A stretch of 64,000 nucleotides of DNA from Bremerella sp. P1 (GCF_028748185.1 NZ_CP118164.1:6535814-6599813), one strand, 5' to 3'. Counted from the stretch's first letter, positions 45,886-55,605 are shown. Program-made: numbers and translations. Notes: generated from the sequence alone by a model not told the origin.

Positions 45886-47175
45886 CTACTGGCCCAGCTT
45901 CCAAAGCTCCGGCTTTGTTTCCGCAATTATCTCAGAGATGGCCTGACGATCAGCGCTGCTGAGGTGATCGAAGTCGCCGCTGGTGTCTTCGCCGGCAAGA
46001 ACCTCTCGCAGCCGCTGAGCGATGGTCGCCTGCATATTGAAGGGAAGCTGATCGAAGGTCTTCGAATAGATCAGATAGCTGCACGGATACTTGAACAATC
46101 GCGTCTTCAAGTCCAGGTCCCGCAACGAGCGGCCCTTGGAGTCCTTGATCCCTTTCGCCTGAAACTCTTCGGTGAAACGCGACGTTCCGGCGATGGCGTC
46201 GGTCAGTGGTGCCTCGTCCACCATCAACATGTGGCGTACGACTTTTTCGGCGGCACTTTGCACGCGGCGCTCTGTCGTTTCACTTACGTAGTCGGCAGGG
46301 CGTTCCAAGGCCTCGTTCATCACCTGGTCGTGATGCGCCGATCGCCGTGATTCGTGGCTGGCCAGCGTTAAGTAGTTCTGCATCTGCAACTGATGTTCAA
46401 GAACCATCAGCGCCACGATATCACTGTGGGGCGTCACGTACTTCTCGACCGCGAACAACTCGCTAAGGTCGGTCACGTTCGCCCCGGCTTCGCGGTCGAG
46501 CTGTTCTGGCTTGTAGCGATCGGTCGAGTAAACGTTCCCCATGTGCCGCATGTCTCCGTGCGTTCCAGTCACGTACCAACCGCCCCAACGCTCGGAAAGG
46601 GGACTCGTTTGATCTGTGTTGAATGTCCCGGACCCGTAGTGCGGCATACCACTCGACATGACAAACATCGAACGCACCAGCCCACCGGGAACACGCTGGG
46701 TGCGTGATGACGCATGGCACACGGTGCATTGTCCCTGATCGCGAACGAACTTGGGCTTCTCTTCCGGCTGTTGCTCAAGCGTGTAGAACACCTCGCCGCG
46801 GATTGGATCGGTTGTCATGATCTCCAGCACATCGCCGCGTTGCACCCACCCAACGTACGAGTCGTCGTTGAAGTAGAGGGCCCGCGGACGGCGCGGCGAA
46901 ATTTGCTGCAGTTGAAAACTCGATTTCGAGTAGACCAGCACTTGAGATTCCGGCGAAATCTCCAGCGCTTTCAGCACCGACTTGAGAAAGCCATGCTCGT
47001 CGTCGTAATCCAGACTCAGGTCTCCTTTGTCCAGTTGCTCCTGCACCCGGGCAATCGGATTGTCGACCGACTTGTCGCTGTAGTTGATGGGCTCTTCGTC
47101 GTAGGGCTCTTGAGCCATGATCGGTGCAACAGCGAGCACAATCGTTGCTACCATCAACGTTCGTGAGATTCTCAT
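45886..47175 (-). CDS. Secreted monohaem c-type cytochrome-like protein
   Basis: A 429-residue exported protein (LMVATIVLAVAPIMAQ signal). It has one haem-attachment motif, CTVCH at 150-154, in a QGQCTVCHASSRTQRVPGG context; later GGWYVTGTHGDMRHMGN and HMLMVDEAP offer possible distal ligands. The rest is helical, with no oxidase or peroxidase signature I recognise. It converges with the AraC gene with ~16 bases between stops and is divergent from the sulfatase. Electron-carrier or oxidase role is inferred. Confidence 0.75.
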   Translation of the reverse strand: MRISRTLMVATIVLAVAPIMAQEPYDEEPINYSDKSVDNPIARVQEQLDKGDLSLDYDDEHGFLKSVLKALEISPESQVLVYSKSSFQLQQISPRRPRALYFNDDSYVGWVQRGDVLEIMTTDPIRGEVFYTLEQQPEEKPKFVRDQGQCTVCHASSRTQRVPGGLVRSMFVMSSGMPHYGSGTFNTDQTSPLSERWGGWYVTGTHGDMRHMGNVYSTDRYKPEQLDREAGANVTDLSELFAVEKYVTPHSDIVALMVLEHQLQMQNYLTLASHESRRSAHHDQVMNEALERPADYVSETTERRVQSAAEKVVRHMLMVDEAPLTDAIAGTSRFTEEFQAKGIKDSKGRSLRDLDLKTRLFKYPCSYLIYSKTFDQLPFNMQATIAQRLREVLAGEDTSGDFDHLSSADRQAISEIIAETKPELWKLGQ

Positions 47176-47457
47176 AGCGAAGCCTGTTTTACAATTCCCA
47201 GACGACGGAGGGGGGCGATCCGCTGGAAGCGCCCGGCGATCTGAGCTGGTGTCCGTGGATGACAGGGGGGGATCTCAACAATATAGCATCCGTTTAATTC
47301 TGGATATTATTATCCACTTTTAGTGCTCTAACGTCAAATGGAATGGCCCCGGACGGCCAGATTTTCTGGCCAGTTGTTCGCCGGGCGGCTATACTCAGCG
47401 TCTCACATCGTTACTGGTTATTCCCGCCTGACTTACCTCATCTTCGTGACAGAACCC

Positions 47458-49020
47458 ATGATCCAACGCGATATTCACTGGTCATTTGTGTCAGCAATTG
47501 TTATCGGCCTGTGCCTCGCTGCCAGTAGCGTCCAAGCCGCCGAGCGTCCCAACATCATCATCATGATGGTCGACGACCTGGGGTTCTCTGATTTCGGTTG
47601 CTATGGCAGTGAGATCGAAACGCCCAACATCGACCGCCTGGCCGCCGATGGGCTCCGCTTTCGCAACTTCTACAACACCGGCAAGTGCCATTCGTCGCGG
47701 GTATCGCTGCTGACCGGTCTTTACTGTGATCAAGCCGGCAGTGAGTCCCTCAACCGAGGTGTCACCATCGCCGAGGTTCTTGGCGATGCAGGTTACACCA
47801 CGGCCATGGTGGGCAAATGGCATCTCAGCAAGCAGCCGACCGACTTTGGATTCCAGAAGTACTTCGGTCACCTTTCCGGGGCGACCAACTTCTTCACCGG
47901 GGACGAAACGTTTCGTCTCAATGGCAAGAAGTGGGACGACTTCGACGACGACTTCTATACCACTGATGCCAACGTAAAGTGGGCGAAGACATTCCTCGAC
48001 GAGTCACTCACCGAGCATCCCGACAAGCCATTCTTCCTGTATGTCGCTCACAACGCACCGCATTATCCGCTGCAAGCTCGCGAAGAAGACTTTCGCAAGT
48101 ACGAGAAGCGATACACGGACGGCTGGGACAAGCTTCGCGCTGCCCGATACGAACGACAACTTGAGATGGGACTGATCCCCAAGCAGTGGGCCTTGTCACC
48201 ACGGCCTGATCATGTTCCCGATTGGTCGTCGCTGTCCAAAGAAGATAAGGATTGGGAAAGTCGCCGCATGGCTGCGTTTGCCGGTATGGTCGATCGCGTC
48301 GATCAAACCACGGGCGAGTTGGTCTCCTATCTGAAAGAGAAGGGGGTCTTCGACAATACGCTGATTCTGGTCTGCTCCGACAACGGGGCTTGTCCCTTCG
48401 ACCGAACCCGCGGCAAGCAGTACGACACCTGGGATCCACGTTCCTATTGGTGCTACGACACCGGCTGGTCGCACGTCGGCAACACACCGTTTCGCCTGCA
48501 CAAGCAAAACCAACACGAAGGAGGCATCTCGTCTCCATTGATCGCCCATTGGCCCGCAGGGATGAAGACGAAGCCCGGTGCGATCACCGAGCAACCGGCC
48601 CATCTGATCGACTTCATGGCCACGTGCATCGATCTCGGCAAAACCAACTACCCCGACAGCTGGCCCAATCGCGAGCTTGAGCCGCTGCAAGGGATCTCGC
48701 TTACGCCGATCCTGGCCGGCGAAACGCGCCAGCCGCATGACTTCCTCTACTTTCACTTCGCAACCAATCGAGCCATCCGCGAAGGTAAATGGAAAGTGGT
48801 CACGCACCGCGCATCGCAGTGGGAGCTTTACGACATCGAGAAGGATGGGACCGAGCTGAACAATCTCGCCGATGAGTATCCCAAACGCGTGAAAGAACTA
48901 TCGCAACTCTGGCACAAGACGGCCGTCGAGACAGATCACCTGACGAAGAAACAGGCTCAACCTGTCTCAGGCAAAAAGCCGCCTCTGCTCAATAAGAACG
49001 GTACGCCAGCAAAGAACTGA
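47458..49020 (+). CDS. Arylsulfatase (sulfatase family S1)
   Basis: A 520-residue exported sulfatase (VIGLCLAASSVQAAE signal). The metal-binding start is PNIIIMMVDDLGFSDFGCYG. The formylglycine site is CHSSRVSLLTGLYC (C-x-S-x-R form, Cys converted to formylglycine). MVGKWHLSKQP, VAHNAPHYPLQ and VCSDNGACPFDRTRG are other conserved blocks. Such enzymes are abundant in marine planctomycetes for desulfating algal polysaccharides; the specific sulfate ester cannot be read. ATG 47458 is chosen because the signal peptide follows it; the upstream frame from 47338 is not used. Confidence 0.93.
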   Translation: MIQRDIHWSFVSAIVIGLCLAASSVQAAERPNIIIMMVDDLGFSDFGCYGSEIETPNIDRLAADGLRFRNFYNTGKCHSSRVSLLTGLYCDQAGSESLNRGVTIAEVLGDAGYTTAMVGKWHLSKQPTDFGFQKYFGHLSGATNFFTGDETFRLNGKKWDDFDDDFYTTDANVKWAKTFLDESLTEHPDKPFFLYVAHNAPHYPLQAREEDFRKYEKRYTDGWDKLRAARYERQLEMGLIPKQWALSPRPDHVPDWSSLSKEDKDWESRRMAAFAGMVDRVDQTTGELVSYLKEKGVFDNTLILVCSDNGACPFDRTRGKQYDTWDPRSYWCYDTGWSHVGNTPFRLHKQNQHEGGISSPLIAHWPAGMKTKPGAITEQPAHLIDFMATCIDLGKTNYPDSWPNRELEPLQGISLTPILAGETRQPHDFLYFHFATNRAIREGKWKVVTHRASQWELYDIEKDGTELNNLADEYPKRVKELSQLWHKTAVETDHLTKKQAQPVSGKKPPLLNKNGTPAKN

Positions 49021-49113
49021 CGAAATCATGGCTTGGTTGCCATAGCAGGGGCGCATCGGGTAACTTGTTCGACAAGCACCCCCAACCCTAGACGCTATCA
49101 GGCCAAGTACTCG

Positions 49114-50073
49114 ATGATCGTTACGGAAAAAGACAGCTGGCTGGGAATGATCTTCGCCGTTCATGGAACGACGATGGAATCGATTTGGCCACGCGTTGCC
49201 GTCGTGTTTTGCTGGTCAATCCTGATCACGACCATCGCGTATCTCTTTCCCATGCATGCCTACACGCTGACTATGGCGCCTTTTACCGTGGTCGGCCTGG
49301 CCTTGGCCATTTTCCTTGGCTTTCGTAACAACGCGTCGTACGATCGCTACTGGGAAGGGCGCAAGCTGTGGGGGCGGATGGTGAATGTCTGCCGAAGCTT
49401 TACCATGCAGATCAACACGCTCGTCGACGATACGACCGGCGAAGAAAGCACCGACCCCTCGGATGAAGTCAAACAGCAACGGCTTCACATGGTACGGCTG
49501 ATCATCTGCCATATCCACGCGCTGCGGCATCGCCTGCGGGATACGGACGCCCGAGCAGACCTGGAAGAACAGTTGCCTGGCGACCAGCAGCTTAAGCACG
49601 ACCTTGCTCAAGACAATGTTCCGGCCGCTATCGCCGATCGAATCTCGCGTCAGATCAATTCGGCTTGGCGAAGCGGACGACTCGATACCTACCACGTCTC
49701 GCTGCTGCACAATTGTTTGACCGAAATGATGGGCATCCAGGGCGGGTGCGAACGCATCAAGAGTACGCCCATTCCGTTCACTTACAGCGTACTGACCCAC
49801 CGCACGGTGTTCATTTACTGCATGGCCTTGCCGTGCGGACTGCACGATACGGTGGGCCTGCTAACGCCGGTGGTTGTCGCATTGGTTGCTTACTTCTTCC
49901 TGGGCCTGGACGCTGTCGGGGACGAAATCGAACAGCCGTTCATGACCGACGACAACGACCTGCCGCTTCTGCAGCTGACCACCATGATCGAGCGCAACGT
50001 CCTGCAACTTTCCGGTTGCCCAGACGAAGACCTGCCCGATCCGATCTGCCCGGTCGACCACTTACTGACCTAG
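49114..50073 (+). CDS. Bestrophin-like (UPF0187) membrane channel
   Basis: A 319-residue protein of the bacterial bestrophin family, probably an ion channel. N-terminal helices include SIWPRVAVVFCWSILITTIAYLF and LTMAPFTVVGLALAIFLGFRNN, followed by the family motif ASYDRYWEGRKLWGRMVN. The C-terminal helices include GLLTPVVVALVAYFFLGLDAVGDEIEQPF, with the family's ending DEIEQPF. The downstream DUF2625 gene starts 22 bases later, so the two are probably co-transcribed. Confidence 0.9.
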   Translation: MIVTEKDSWLGMIFAVHGTTMESIWPRVAVVFCWSILITTIAYLFPMHAYTLTMAPFTVVGLALAIFLGFRNNASYDRYWEGRKLWGRMVNVCRSFTMQINTLVDDTTGEESTDPSDEVKQQRLHMVRLIICHIHALRHRLRDTDARADLEEQLPGDQQLKHDLAQDNVPAAIADRISRQINSAWRSGRLDTYHVSLLHNCLTEMMGIQGGCERIKSTPIPFTYSVLTHRTVFIYCMALPCGLHDTVGLLTPVVVALVAYFFLGLDAVGDEIEQPFMTDDNDLPLLQLTTMIERNVLQLSGCPDEDLPDPICPVDHLLT

Positions 50074-50095
50074 CCCCCTGGCGACCCCCAAACCG

Positions 50096-50743
50096 ATGCG
50101 TTCGCTGGAAGAACTGCTCGATCACAACGATCCGGGAATCGAGCGAATTCGAGAGTGGATCGAAGCGTCCTCGGTCGATGTGGAACTCCTGCCTCCGTCG
50201 GCCCAGCGGGATCAGGTCTTACTGGACGTGCAGGTGACAACCCGCAGCACCATGGGCGCTATTGCCTATGAAACGGGAGGAATCGTCGTCGACCACGGCT
50301 GGTTGCGTTTCTTAGGGTCCGGCCATCCCGGCTTCACGCGAACGCTGCCCGCTTGGAATGAAAACCGCAGCAATGGATTTTACTTGATCGCGGACGATGC
50401 CGTGGGCGGGTTCTTTGCCATCAACGGAGGCAAGCTGGGGGATGACCTGGGCAACGTCTACTACTGGGCTCCCGATGATCTCGACTGGGAGCCCCTTGAA
50501 ATCGGCTATACCGACCTGTTCTATCAAGCCGTGAGCGGCGGATTGGACGACTTTTATACAGACCTGCGCTGGACATCTTGGCAGCCCGATACCCGGCAAC
50601 TTGCCCGAGATCGCTGCTTTTTCTTTTATCCTTTTCTGTGGACCAACGAAGGATCGATCGAAAAGAGTGCCCGCAACGAAATCCCCATATCGGAAGCTTT
50701 TGCCCTGAAAAACGACTTATATCAGCAGCTTGAAGGGAATTAG
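50096..50743 (+). CDS. DUF2625 family protein
   Basis: A 215-residue soluble protein that matches the DUF2625 family: RSLEELLDHNDPGIERIREW at the start, GAIAYETGGIVVDHGWLRFLG and YYWAPDDLDWEPLEIGYTDL, and an FALKNDLYQQLEG end. The biochemical activity is unknown. It follows the bestrophin gene by 22 bases and is followed by the cold-shock gene 170 bases later. Confidence 0.9.
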   Translation: MRSLEELLDHNDPGIERIREWIEASSVDVELLPPSAQRDQVLLDVQVTTRSTMGAIAYETGGIVVDHGWLRFLGSGHPGFTRTLPAWNENRSNGFYLIADDAVGGFFAINGGKLGDDLGNVYYWAPDDLDWEPLEIGYTDLFYQAVSGGLDDFYTDLRWTSWQPDTRQLARDRCFFFYPFLWTNEGSIEKSARNEIPISEAFALKNDLYQQLEGN

Positions 50744-50913
50744 CAGTCGGTGAAAGCCCAACTTGAGCAGCCAAATTTAAAGATGTTGAGGAAGTTGGCC
50801 AGTGTTCTATTCATCGGCGGAAATTCGTCGTAAAATGCTCTTTTATGCAATGACTACCGTTAAACAAAGTGTTTCCCGGCTGTCCTGCTAAATTTGCTCT
50901 CAAGGAATGGATC

Positions 50914-51111
50914 ATGCCGGAAGGTATCATCAAACGTCTCACCGACAAAGGCTTCGGTTTCATCGACACGGGTCAGAACAAGGACCTGTTTTTTCACCTC
51001 TCGAACTTGGACGGCGTACGCTTCGAAGAACTTCACGAAGGTCAGCGCGTCTCCTACACCGAAGGCCAAGGCCCTAAGGGTCCACGTGCCGAAAACGTGA
51101 AGCCTGTTTAG
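50914..51111 (+). CDS. Cold-shock-domain protein, short form
   Basis: A 65-residue RNA-binding OB-fold: PEGIIKRLTDKGFGFIDTG (RNP1 as KGFGFI), DLFFHLSNLDGV (RNP2 as DLFFHLS instead of the usual VFVHFS), and VSYTEGQGPKGPRAENV. AAGGA lies 8 bases before ATG 50914. Likely an RNA chaperone. The hairpin at 51141 is probably its terminator-like end. Confidence 0.9.
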   Translation: MPEGIIKRLTDKGFGFIDTGQNKDLFFHLSNLDGVRFEELHEGQRVSYTEGQGPKGPRAENVKPV

Positions 51112-51585
51112 TCACAGACTTCACCTCTAGGTTAAATGTCGGCGAAGAAGCGTCCCATTGTCGGACGCTTCGCCAAGCCGATTTCACGCCCCTCACTAGT
51201 TCACCACCGGTCTCCTGACAAAATCATTTGCGTCAGGAACCACGGATGCATACTAGTGGGATTGGCGCGCTAGCACAGAAGCAGCCGGCCGCTTCATTCG
51301 AGCCCATTCTGGGCTTTCATATGCTTTGGTTATACCGAAGCCATTCTTTGGCGAACGATCATTCGCCCAAAAACCCACGTCACAATCGACTTCGGCCACT
51401 CCGTCCATCTACTCAGATGTGTTAAGTCAGGTAATCTACCAAGGGCATGCCATATTCGTTGGCTCTGCGCTGCAAACGCATTAGAGGGGAATTTCCAATG
51501 AAATGCGTCGACTGCTTAATTAGTAACACACCATCTTTGATGGCGAGTTCGGACCAATCGCGCCCCCATTGGTTGCCCCCAAGCT
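51112..51585. other. Intergenic region between cold-shock gene and outer-membrane protein
   Basis: About 475 bases without a credible gene. It contains the hairpin at 51141-51174 and otherwise only short frames that look non-coding. No promoter sequence stands out beyond AT-rich stretches around 51330-51440. Confidence 0.4.
51141..51174 (+). terminator. Hairpin downstream of cold-shock gene, probable terminator
   Basis: A 9-bp perfect stem (GAAGCGTCC 51147-51155 with GGACGCTTC 51163-51171), with an outer GGC/GCC pair. There is no T-tract, so it may be an attenuating or 3'-end-protecting hairpin instead. Confidence 0.5.
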
Positions 51586-52575
51586 ATGACGCTCACTTTG
51601 AAACACCTCGGCCTGTCGATCCTTCTACTCACCTTTTGCCGCGTGAGTCTGTTGGCCGAAGATACGATGTTCCAACAGGCGTCGCACACCGTGGTCGCGG
51701 AAGACTATTCGGCGAGACTGGAAAGCATCGAAGCAGAAATCGCCCAGCTGCGATCGCAGGTCGACCTGAACTCTGCATCGACTGGCACGTCGTGCCAGCT
51801 CATCTCGGCAACCAATATCTGGCCCGACAGCAACTGCGGTCACAACGGGACCTTCGCCAGTGCCGAACTGTTAGTTCTTTCCTACACGCGCTCGGAAGGA
51901 ATCGTGGCTGGCGTCGATGACGATGAGTTCGGCGATAGTGAATTCAATGCCGGCTTCCGTACAACGGTCGGTTATCAAGTTGCCGATTGCGTTGGCATCC
52001 GCCTGCGTTATTTCGATTTCAACTTCACCGACAACAACGTCGGAACAGGCAACAACAGCCTGGGTGTCGATACTTCGGTGATCGATCTGGAACTATTCGA
52101 GACATTTCACCTGAACCAGTGCTGGACGGCCGAACTGAGTGGCGGTCTACGTTACCACGACTTCGTCGAGCAGATGGTTGACGTCTCAGGCACGCCTGAA
52201 GTTCGACGGATTGTCGTCAATGGACTGGGCGGCGTAGCCGGCATTGAACTGAAACGCACGATCCCTAGTGGAGCCCTGTACATCCGCGGTCGCGGGGCGA
52301 TGATCTACGGTGATCGCAATGTCCGCAACGACGAGTTCCCCGATTTCTTCGACCAGCGCGGTATCAATACGCTGATGCTGGAACTGGCTCTGGGCTACGA
52401 AAAGCAGTTCCAGTTGGGCCGTGGCTGGTCCGGTGCCGCACGCATCGGCTACGAAGCGCATCACTGGGGGAGCTACTCGCTTGGCTTTATTGACCCAGTC
52501 GACGTCGAGTACTTCAGCAACTCGACCGATGTCGGCCTGCACGGGCTGGCCATGTCGCTCGAATTCTACCGTTAA
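51586..52575 (+). CDS. Outer-membrane beta-barrel protein (Lpg1974-type)
   Basis: A 329-residue exported protein (LGLSILLLTFCRVSLLA signal) with a short coiled coil (ARLESIEAEIAQLRSQVDL). It is followed by alternating hydrophobic beta strands such as FGDSEFNAGFRTTVGYQV, IRLRYFDFNFTDNNVG and FHLNQCWTAELSGGLRYH, ending in an aromatic YR as outer-membrane barrels do. The layout resembles the Lpg1974-like pore-forming family of planctomycetes. Porin role is inferred. Confidence 0.8.
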   Translation: MTLTLKHLGLSILLLTFCRVSLLAEDTMFQQASHTVVAEDYSARLESIEAEIAQLRSQVDLNSASTGTSCQLISATNIWPDSNCGHNGTFASAELLVLSYTRSEGIVAGVDDDEFGDSEFNAGFRTTVGYQVADCVGIRLRYFDFNFTDNNVGTGNNSLGVDTSVIDLELFETFHLNQCWTAELSGGLRYHDFVEQMVDVSGTPEVRRIVVNGLGGVAGIELKRTIPSGALYIRGRGAMIYGDRNVRNDEFPDFFDQRGINTLMLELALGYEKQFQLGRGWSGAARIGYEAHHWGSYSLGFIDPVDVEYFSNSTDVGLHGLAMSLEFYR

Positions 52576-52698
52576 GCCTCGGTTGGTTCGCGATTGATCC
52601 CAAGAAAACGTGTCAGGCAGATGCATCCGATTGCCCGTTCGCGTTATAGTCAGATACATCTGCCACTGATCTGACTGCTTTCCCATGGGTTGCCATCG

Positions 52699-53985
52699 AT
52701 GCCGCGAACGTTACTTGCCCTGTACCTGATTTTCAGCTTTTGTTCACTTTCGCTTGCTGCCGACATCTACGTAACGCCCGATGGAGCAGGGGAGAAGGAC
52801 GGAACGAGCTGGGACTCTGCCACCGACGCGAACGCACTCAGCAAGGTCGTTGGTAACTTGAAACCAGGCGATACGCTTCATCTGGGCAGCGGCAATTACG
52901 CTGGGGTGACCCTGCAGCTTAATGTTCGTGGAACGGCTGACGCACCGATTACGATCCAAGGAGTTGATCGAGGCAGTGGCCTTCCCAAGCTGACGCATAC
53001 CTGGACGATCGAAAATCCCGGTAAGGGTGCCACGGCGATTCAGTTCGGCGACAAGGCTTCGTACATCACGCTTCAAAACGTGCGCCTCGACGGTTATCGC
53101 ACCGGGATCTTTGCCGACGACACTAGCGATGGAGAAGGCCGCACGCACCTTTCGTTGCACGATGTCGATGTGCAGCATTGCCGGTATGGGTTTTATCTGA
53201 ACGACTGCGACGATCTACTAATCCAAGACTGCGACCTGGTTCGCTACAGCAAACATGGCTTCCGCCTTGAACAGGGATGCGATCGAGTCACTTTCCGACA
53301 CTGCCTGGCGGACTGCTCAGAAGGGGATACTGAGTGGGAGAAGCATACCGAGCTTCTGCCGTTCGGCTTTAACGTCAATAGCGGCGGCCGGCCTAACAGC
53401 CAAATCGTTTTCGAGGACTGTACGGCGAAAAACAACATGATGCCGCTGCAGAAGAACCGCTACAAGAACGGCGATGGGTTCGTGGTCGAAGGAAACACCC
53501 AAGGGACCACTTTCGTTCGCTGCCGAGCCATTCGCAATCAAGATGCTGGCTATGACTTGAAGGTCGAAGACGTGCAGCTAAAAGACTGTGTCGTACTGGC
53601 CAATGGTCGCCAGGTGCGGATCTGGACGACGGCTACCATCGAAAACTGCTACTTCGGCTACGGTGGCACCGGCATCTGGTGCAACGGAGGACCGATCACC
53701 GTGAAGCGGTGCACCTTCTACGACCTGAGCGTGGCGGCAATGACGGACGACCGTGCCAAGCACAAGATCACGCTTACCAGTTGCTTGATCGCAAATTGCC
53801 AATCCACCAAGCGTCAAACGGCCAGCGGCGGTGGTGTCTCCCTGGAAGAAACAGACGTCATCGATCCGAAAGAGAAAACGAAGTCGACCGAGAAGCCTGC
53901 GACGCGCCCCATTCCCCCTTGGGACGCAGTCGGTCAGCCGCCAGCTCCCAAAGCCGTACCCGGTAAGGGCTACGTGGCGAGTTAA
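52699..53985 (+). CDS. Secreted right-handed parallel beta-helix protein
   Basis: A 428-residue exported protein (LLALYLIFSFCSLSLAA signal), starting at ATG 52699 rather than an upstream TTG. The pectate-lyase-like opening is ADIYVTPDGAGEKDGTSWDS and LKPGDTLHLGSGNYAGVTL. Beta-helix coils follow: YITLQNVRLDGYRTGIF, LHDVDVQHCRYGFYLND, DCDDLLIQDCDLVRYSKHG and similar, with paired Cys/Asn ladders. Such proteins bind or cleave polysaccharide; no catalytic residues could be assigned. It converges with the GT2 gene with a 4-base stop overlap. Confidence 0.88.
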   Translation: MPRTLLALYLIFSFCSLSLAADIYVTPDGAGEKDGTSWDSATDANALSKVVGNLKPGDTLHLGSGNYAGVTLQLNVRGTADAPITIQGVDRGSGLPKLTHTWTIENPGKGATAIQFGDKASYITLQNVRLDGYRTGIFADDTSDGEGRTHLSLHDVDVQHCRYGFYLNDCDDLLIQDCDLVRYSKHGFRLEQGCDRVTFRHCLADCSEGDTEWEKHTELLPFGFNVNSGGRPNSQIVFEDCTAKNNMMPLQKNRYKNGDGFVVEGNTQGTTFVRCRAIRNQDAGYDLKVEDVQLKDCVVLANGRQVRIWTTATIENCYFGYGGTGIWCNGGPITVKRCTFYDLSVAAMTDDRAKHKITLTSCLIANCQSTKRQTASGGGVSLEETDVIDPKEKTKSTEKPATRPIPPWDAVGQPPAPKAVPGKGYVAS

Positions 53986-54959
53986 GCCGCTTTCTGGTAG
54001 ACAACCGGCGGAGCACTCACCTTTTCGATTGCCGGTTGCTGTGAATTCATCGAGGCCAAGTACCGCAGCCGACCCTGTCGGATCGCGCCTTGCCAGTAAC
54101 GGCAAAACAAACGATACCGCCACTCACTCGGCAGCGGCAGATAGTTAATCGCGAACGCGCGGGCCCACTGCCGAATCGCTTCCTTCGATTGACGAAATCG
54201 GAGCCAGGCCGTGTTCTCTTGCAGTCGCTTTCGGTCCGACCATTCCTTGGTGTCGGCAATTCGCATATCTGCTGGGATCAATTGGCACGATCGGCACTCA
54301 TCTTCGCCGTATGCGATCAACTCTTCCGAAAGCGGTGCCAAACTCACCTGGTTACCGTGCGATACCTTCGAATTCTTGGCGAAGCCAATCTGTACCCCGA
54401 CCGCTTCCATCTGGCGACCAATCAGCATTTCGGAGAAGTGACCAAACTCGGCCTGAAAGCCACCGATCTCTTCCCACAATCGGCGTTCAATCAACGTGCC
54501 GCGGATCGCGATCTTGCACTTCTTGGCGCCCATCCAGCGATGAAAGTCTTCTTCAAAGATTCGCTGTTCGTACTTGGCGATAACGTTTGGATTGATGCCG
54601 TCGCTCGAGCTACAGGCAACCGGAAGACCAGACTCTTGGATGAATTCGTAAACCTGCTGCAGACAGTCATTCCGCGGTATGCAGTGTGACTCGGTGATGT
54701 AGACATACTCGCCCTGGGCGGCCGCAGCACCGACGTTGTAAAGGGCATTCATTTTCAGCCCAGGCCGATAAATCCATTGCACCTGCGGAAACTCGTCGAC
54801 CAGCCAGGCGATCTCGCTGGCTGACTCGGCATCGGTCGGTACGATGACCTCGTGAGCCACATTTAGCGTTTGCCGGGTGAAGCCCTTCAAACAGTCGAAT
54901 GCATATCCGCGGTCATCCGGCAGCGGTATCACCACAGAAATCACTGGACTCTCAATCAT
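53982..54959 (-). CDS. Glycosyltransferase family 2 protein
   Basis: A 325-residue GT-A glycosyltransferase. The N-terminal fold starts ISVVIPLPDDRGYAFDCLKGF, with EVIVPTDAESASEIAWLVDE and an ITESHCIPRNDCLQQ segment in the place of the usual DxD (here E-S-H). The C-terminus is basic and helical. Sugar donor and acceptor unknown. The DxD-equivalent is unusual, so activity is less certain. Confidence 0.8.
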   Translation of the reverse strand: MIESPVISVVIPLPDDRGYAFDCLKGFTRQTLNVAHEVIVPTDAESASEIAWLVDEFPQVQWIYRPGLKMNALYNVGAAAAQGEYVYITESHCIPRNDCLQQVYEFIQESGLPVACSSSDGINPNVIAKYEQRIFEEDFHRWMGAKKCKIAIRGTLIERRLWEEIGGFQAEFGHFSEMLIGRQMEAVGVQIGFAKNSKVSHGNQVSLAPLSEELIAYGEDECRSCQLIPADMRIADTKEWSDRKRLQENTAWLRFRQSKEAIRQWARAFAINYLPLPSEWRYRLFCRYWQGAIRQGRLRYLASMNSQQPAIEKVSAPPVVYQKAA

Positions 54960-55104
54960 TGCTAGCGTTCACCCCGAGATTTGATCGTTTCAATGTGCCT
55001 CGTCGTAAGTAAGTGGGGGAGAGGATAGCGACTGCTTGCATTCGGATCAATGTGTATATACCGACTATTTATTCCTGTCGAACTGAGGCCTTGGCCAACA
55101 AAAA

Positions 55105-55134
55105 AAGCCACACTCACCGAGGTGAGCGTGGCTT
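55105..55134 (-). terminator. Intrinsic terminator of the lipoprotein gene at 55165
   Basis: Stem AAGCCACACTCACC with GGTGAGCGTGGCTT, with one internal A/C mismatch, followed on the minus strand by a T run (55104-55098). Confidence 0.8.
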
Positions 55135-55164
55135 CCAACAAAGCATCTGCAATGAGAACGAAAT

Positions 55165-55605
55165 CTACTTCGACTGAAGGTCAAAATCGATCGTGTTGTT
55201 TCCGCTTTGGACCTCGGCCGTGAGAGTCGACTTGTCGTGGTACTTAGCTGGCAGAAGCTCTGGGCGAGCTTTGACAAACGGGCCGTCTCCTTCGCCGCCG
55301 CTTGAACCGCGGGCCGAAAGAATCCGCACAACGTGCGTGCCAACCGTAGCGCCGTTACGCGTACCGGTGAACTGCAACACGTAGTGACCGTTTTCGTCGG
55401 TAAAGGCAACCGAGGGACGTGCGTCCGATGGTTCAAACTGAACCTCGGCACCATCGAGTGGTTTGCCGTCCAAGGTGACGTTACCTTCGACATAGCCAAG
55501 CTCAGGGCCAGCGTTTTGCGAACAGCCCATGACCAGGCACAAAGCAATCGCAGCCAACGTGGCCAGCGACGCGTTAGGATTTAGAAGTCGAGAGACAAAC
55601 TGCAT
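55165..55605 (-). CDS. Small carboxypeptidase-regulatory-like lipoprotein, partner of DUF1559 copy 3
   Basis: A 146-residue lipoprotein (LATLAAIALCLVMGCSQN lipobox) with the shared beta-sandwich: YVEGNVTLDGKPLDGAEVQF, DARPSVAFTDENGHYVLQF and GTHVVRILSARGSSG. It follows DUF1559 copy 3 on the minus strand, 55 bases apart, and ends in the terminator at 55105. Confidence 0.85.
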   Translation of the reverse strand: MQFVSRLLNPNASLATLAAIALCLVMGCSQNAGPELGYVEGNVTLDGKPLDGAEVQFEPSDARPSVAFTDENGHYVLQFTGTRNGATVGTHVVRILSARGSSGGEGDGPFVKARPELLPAKYHDKSTLTAEVQSGNNTIDFDLQSK

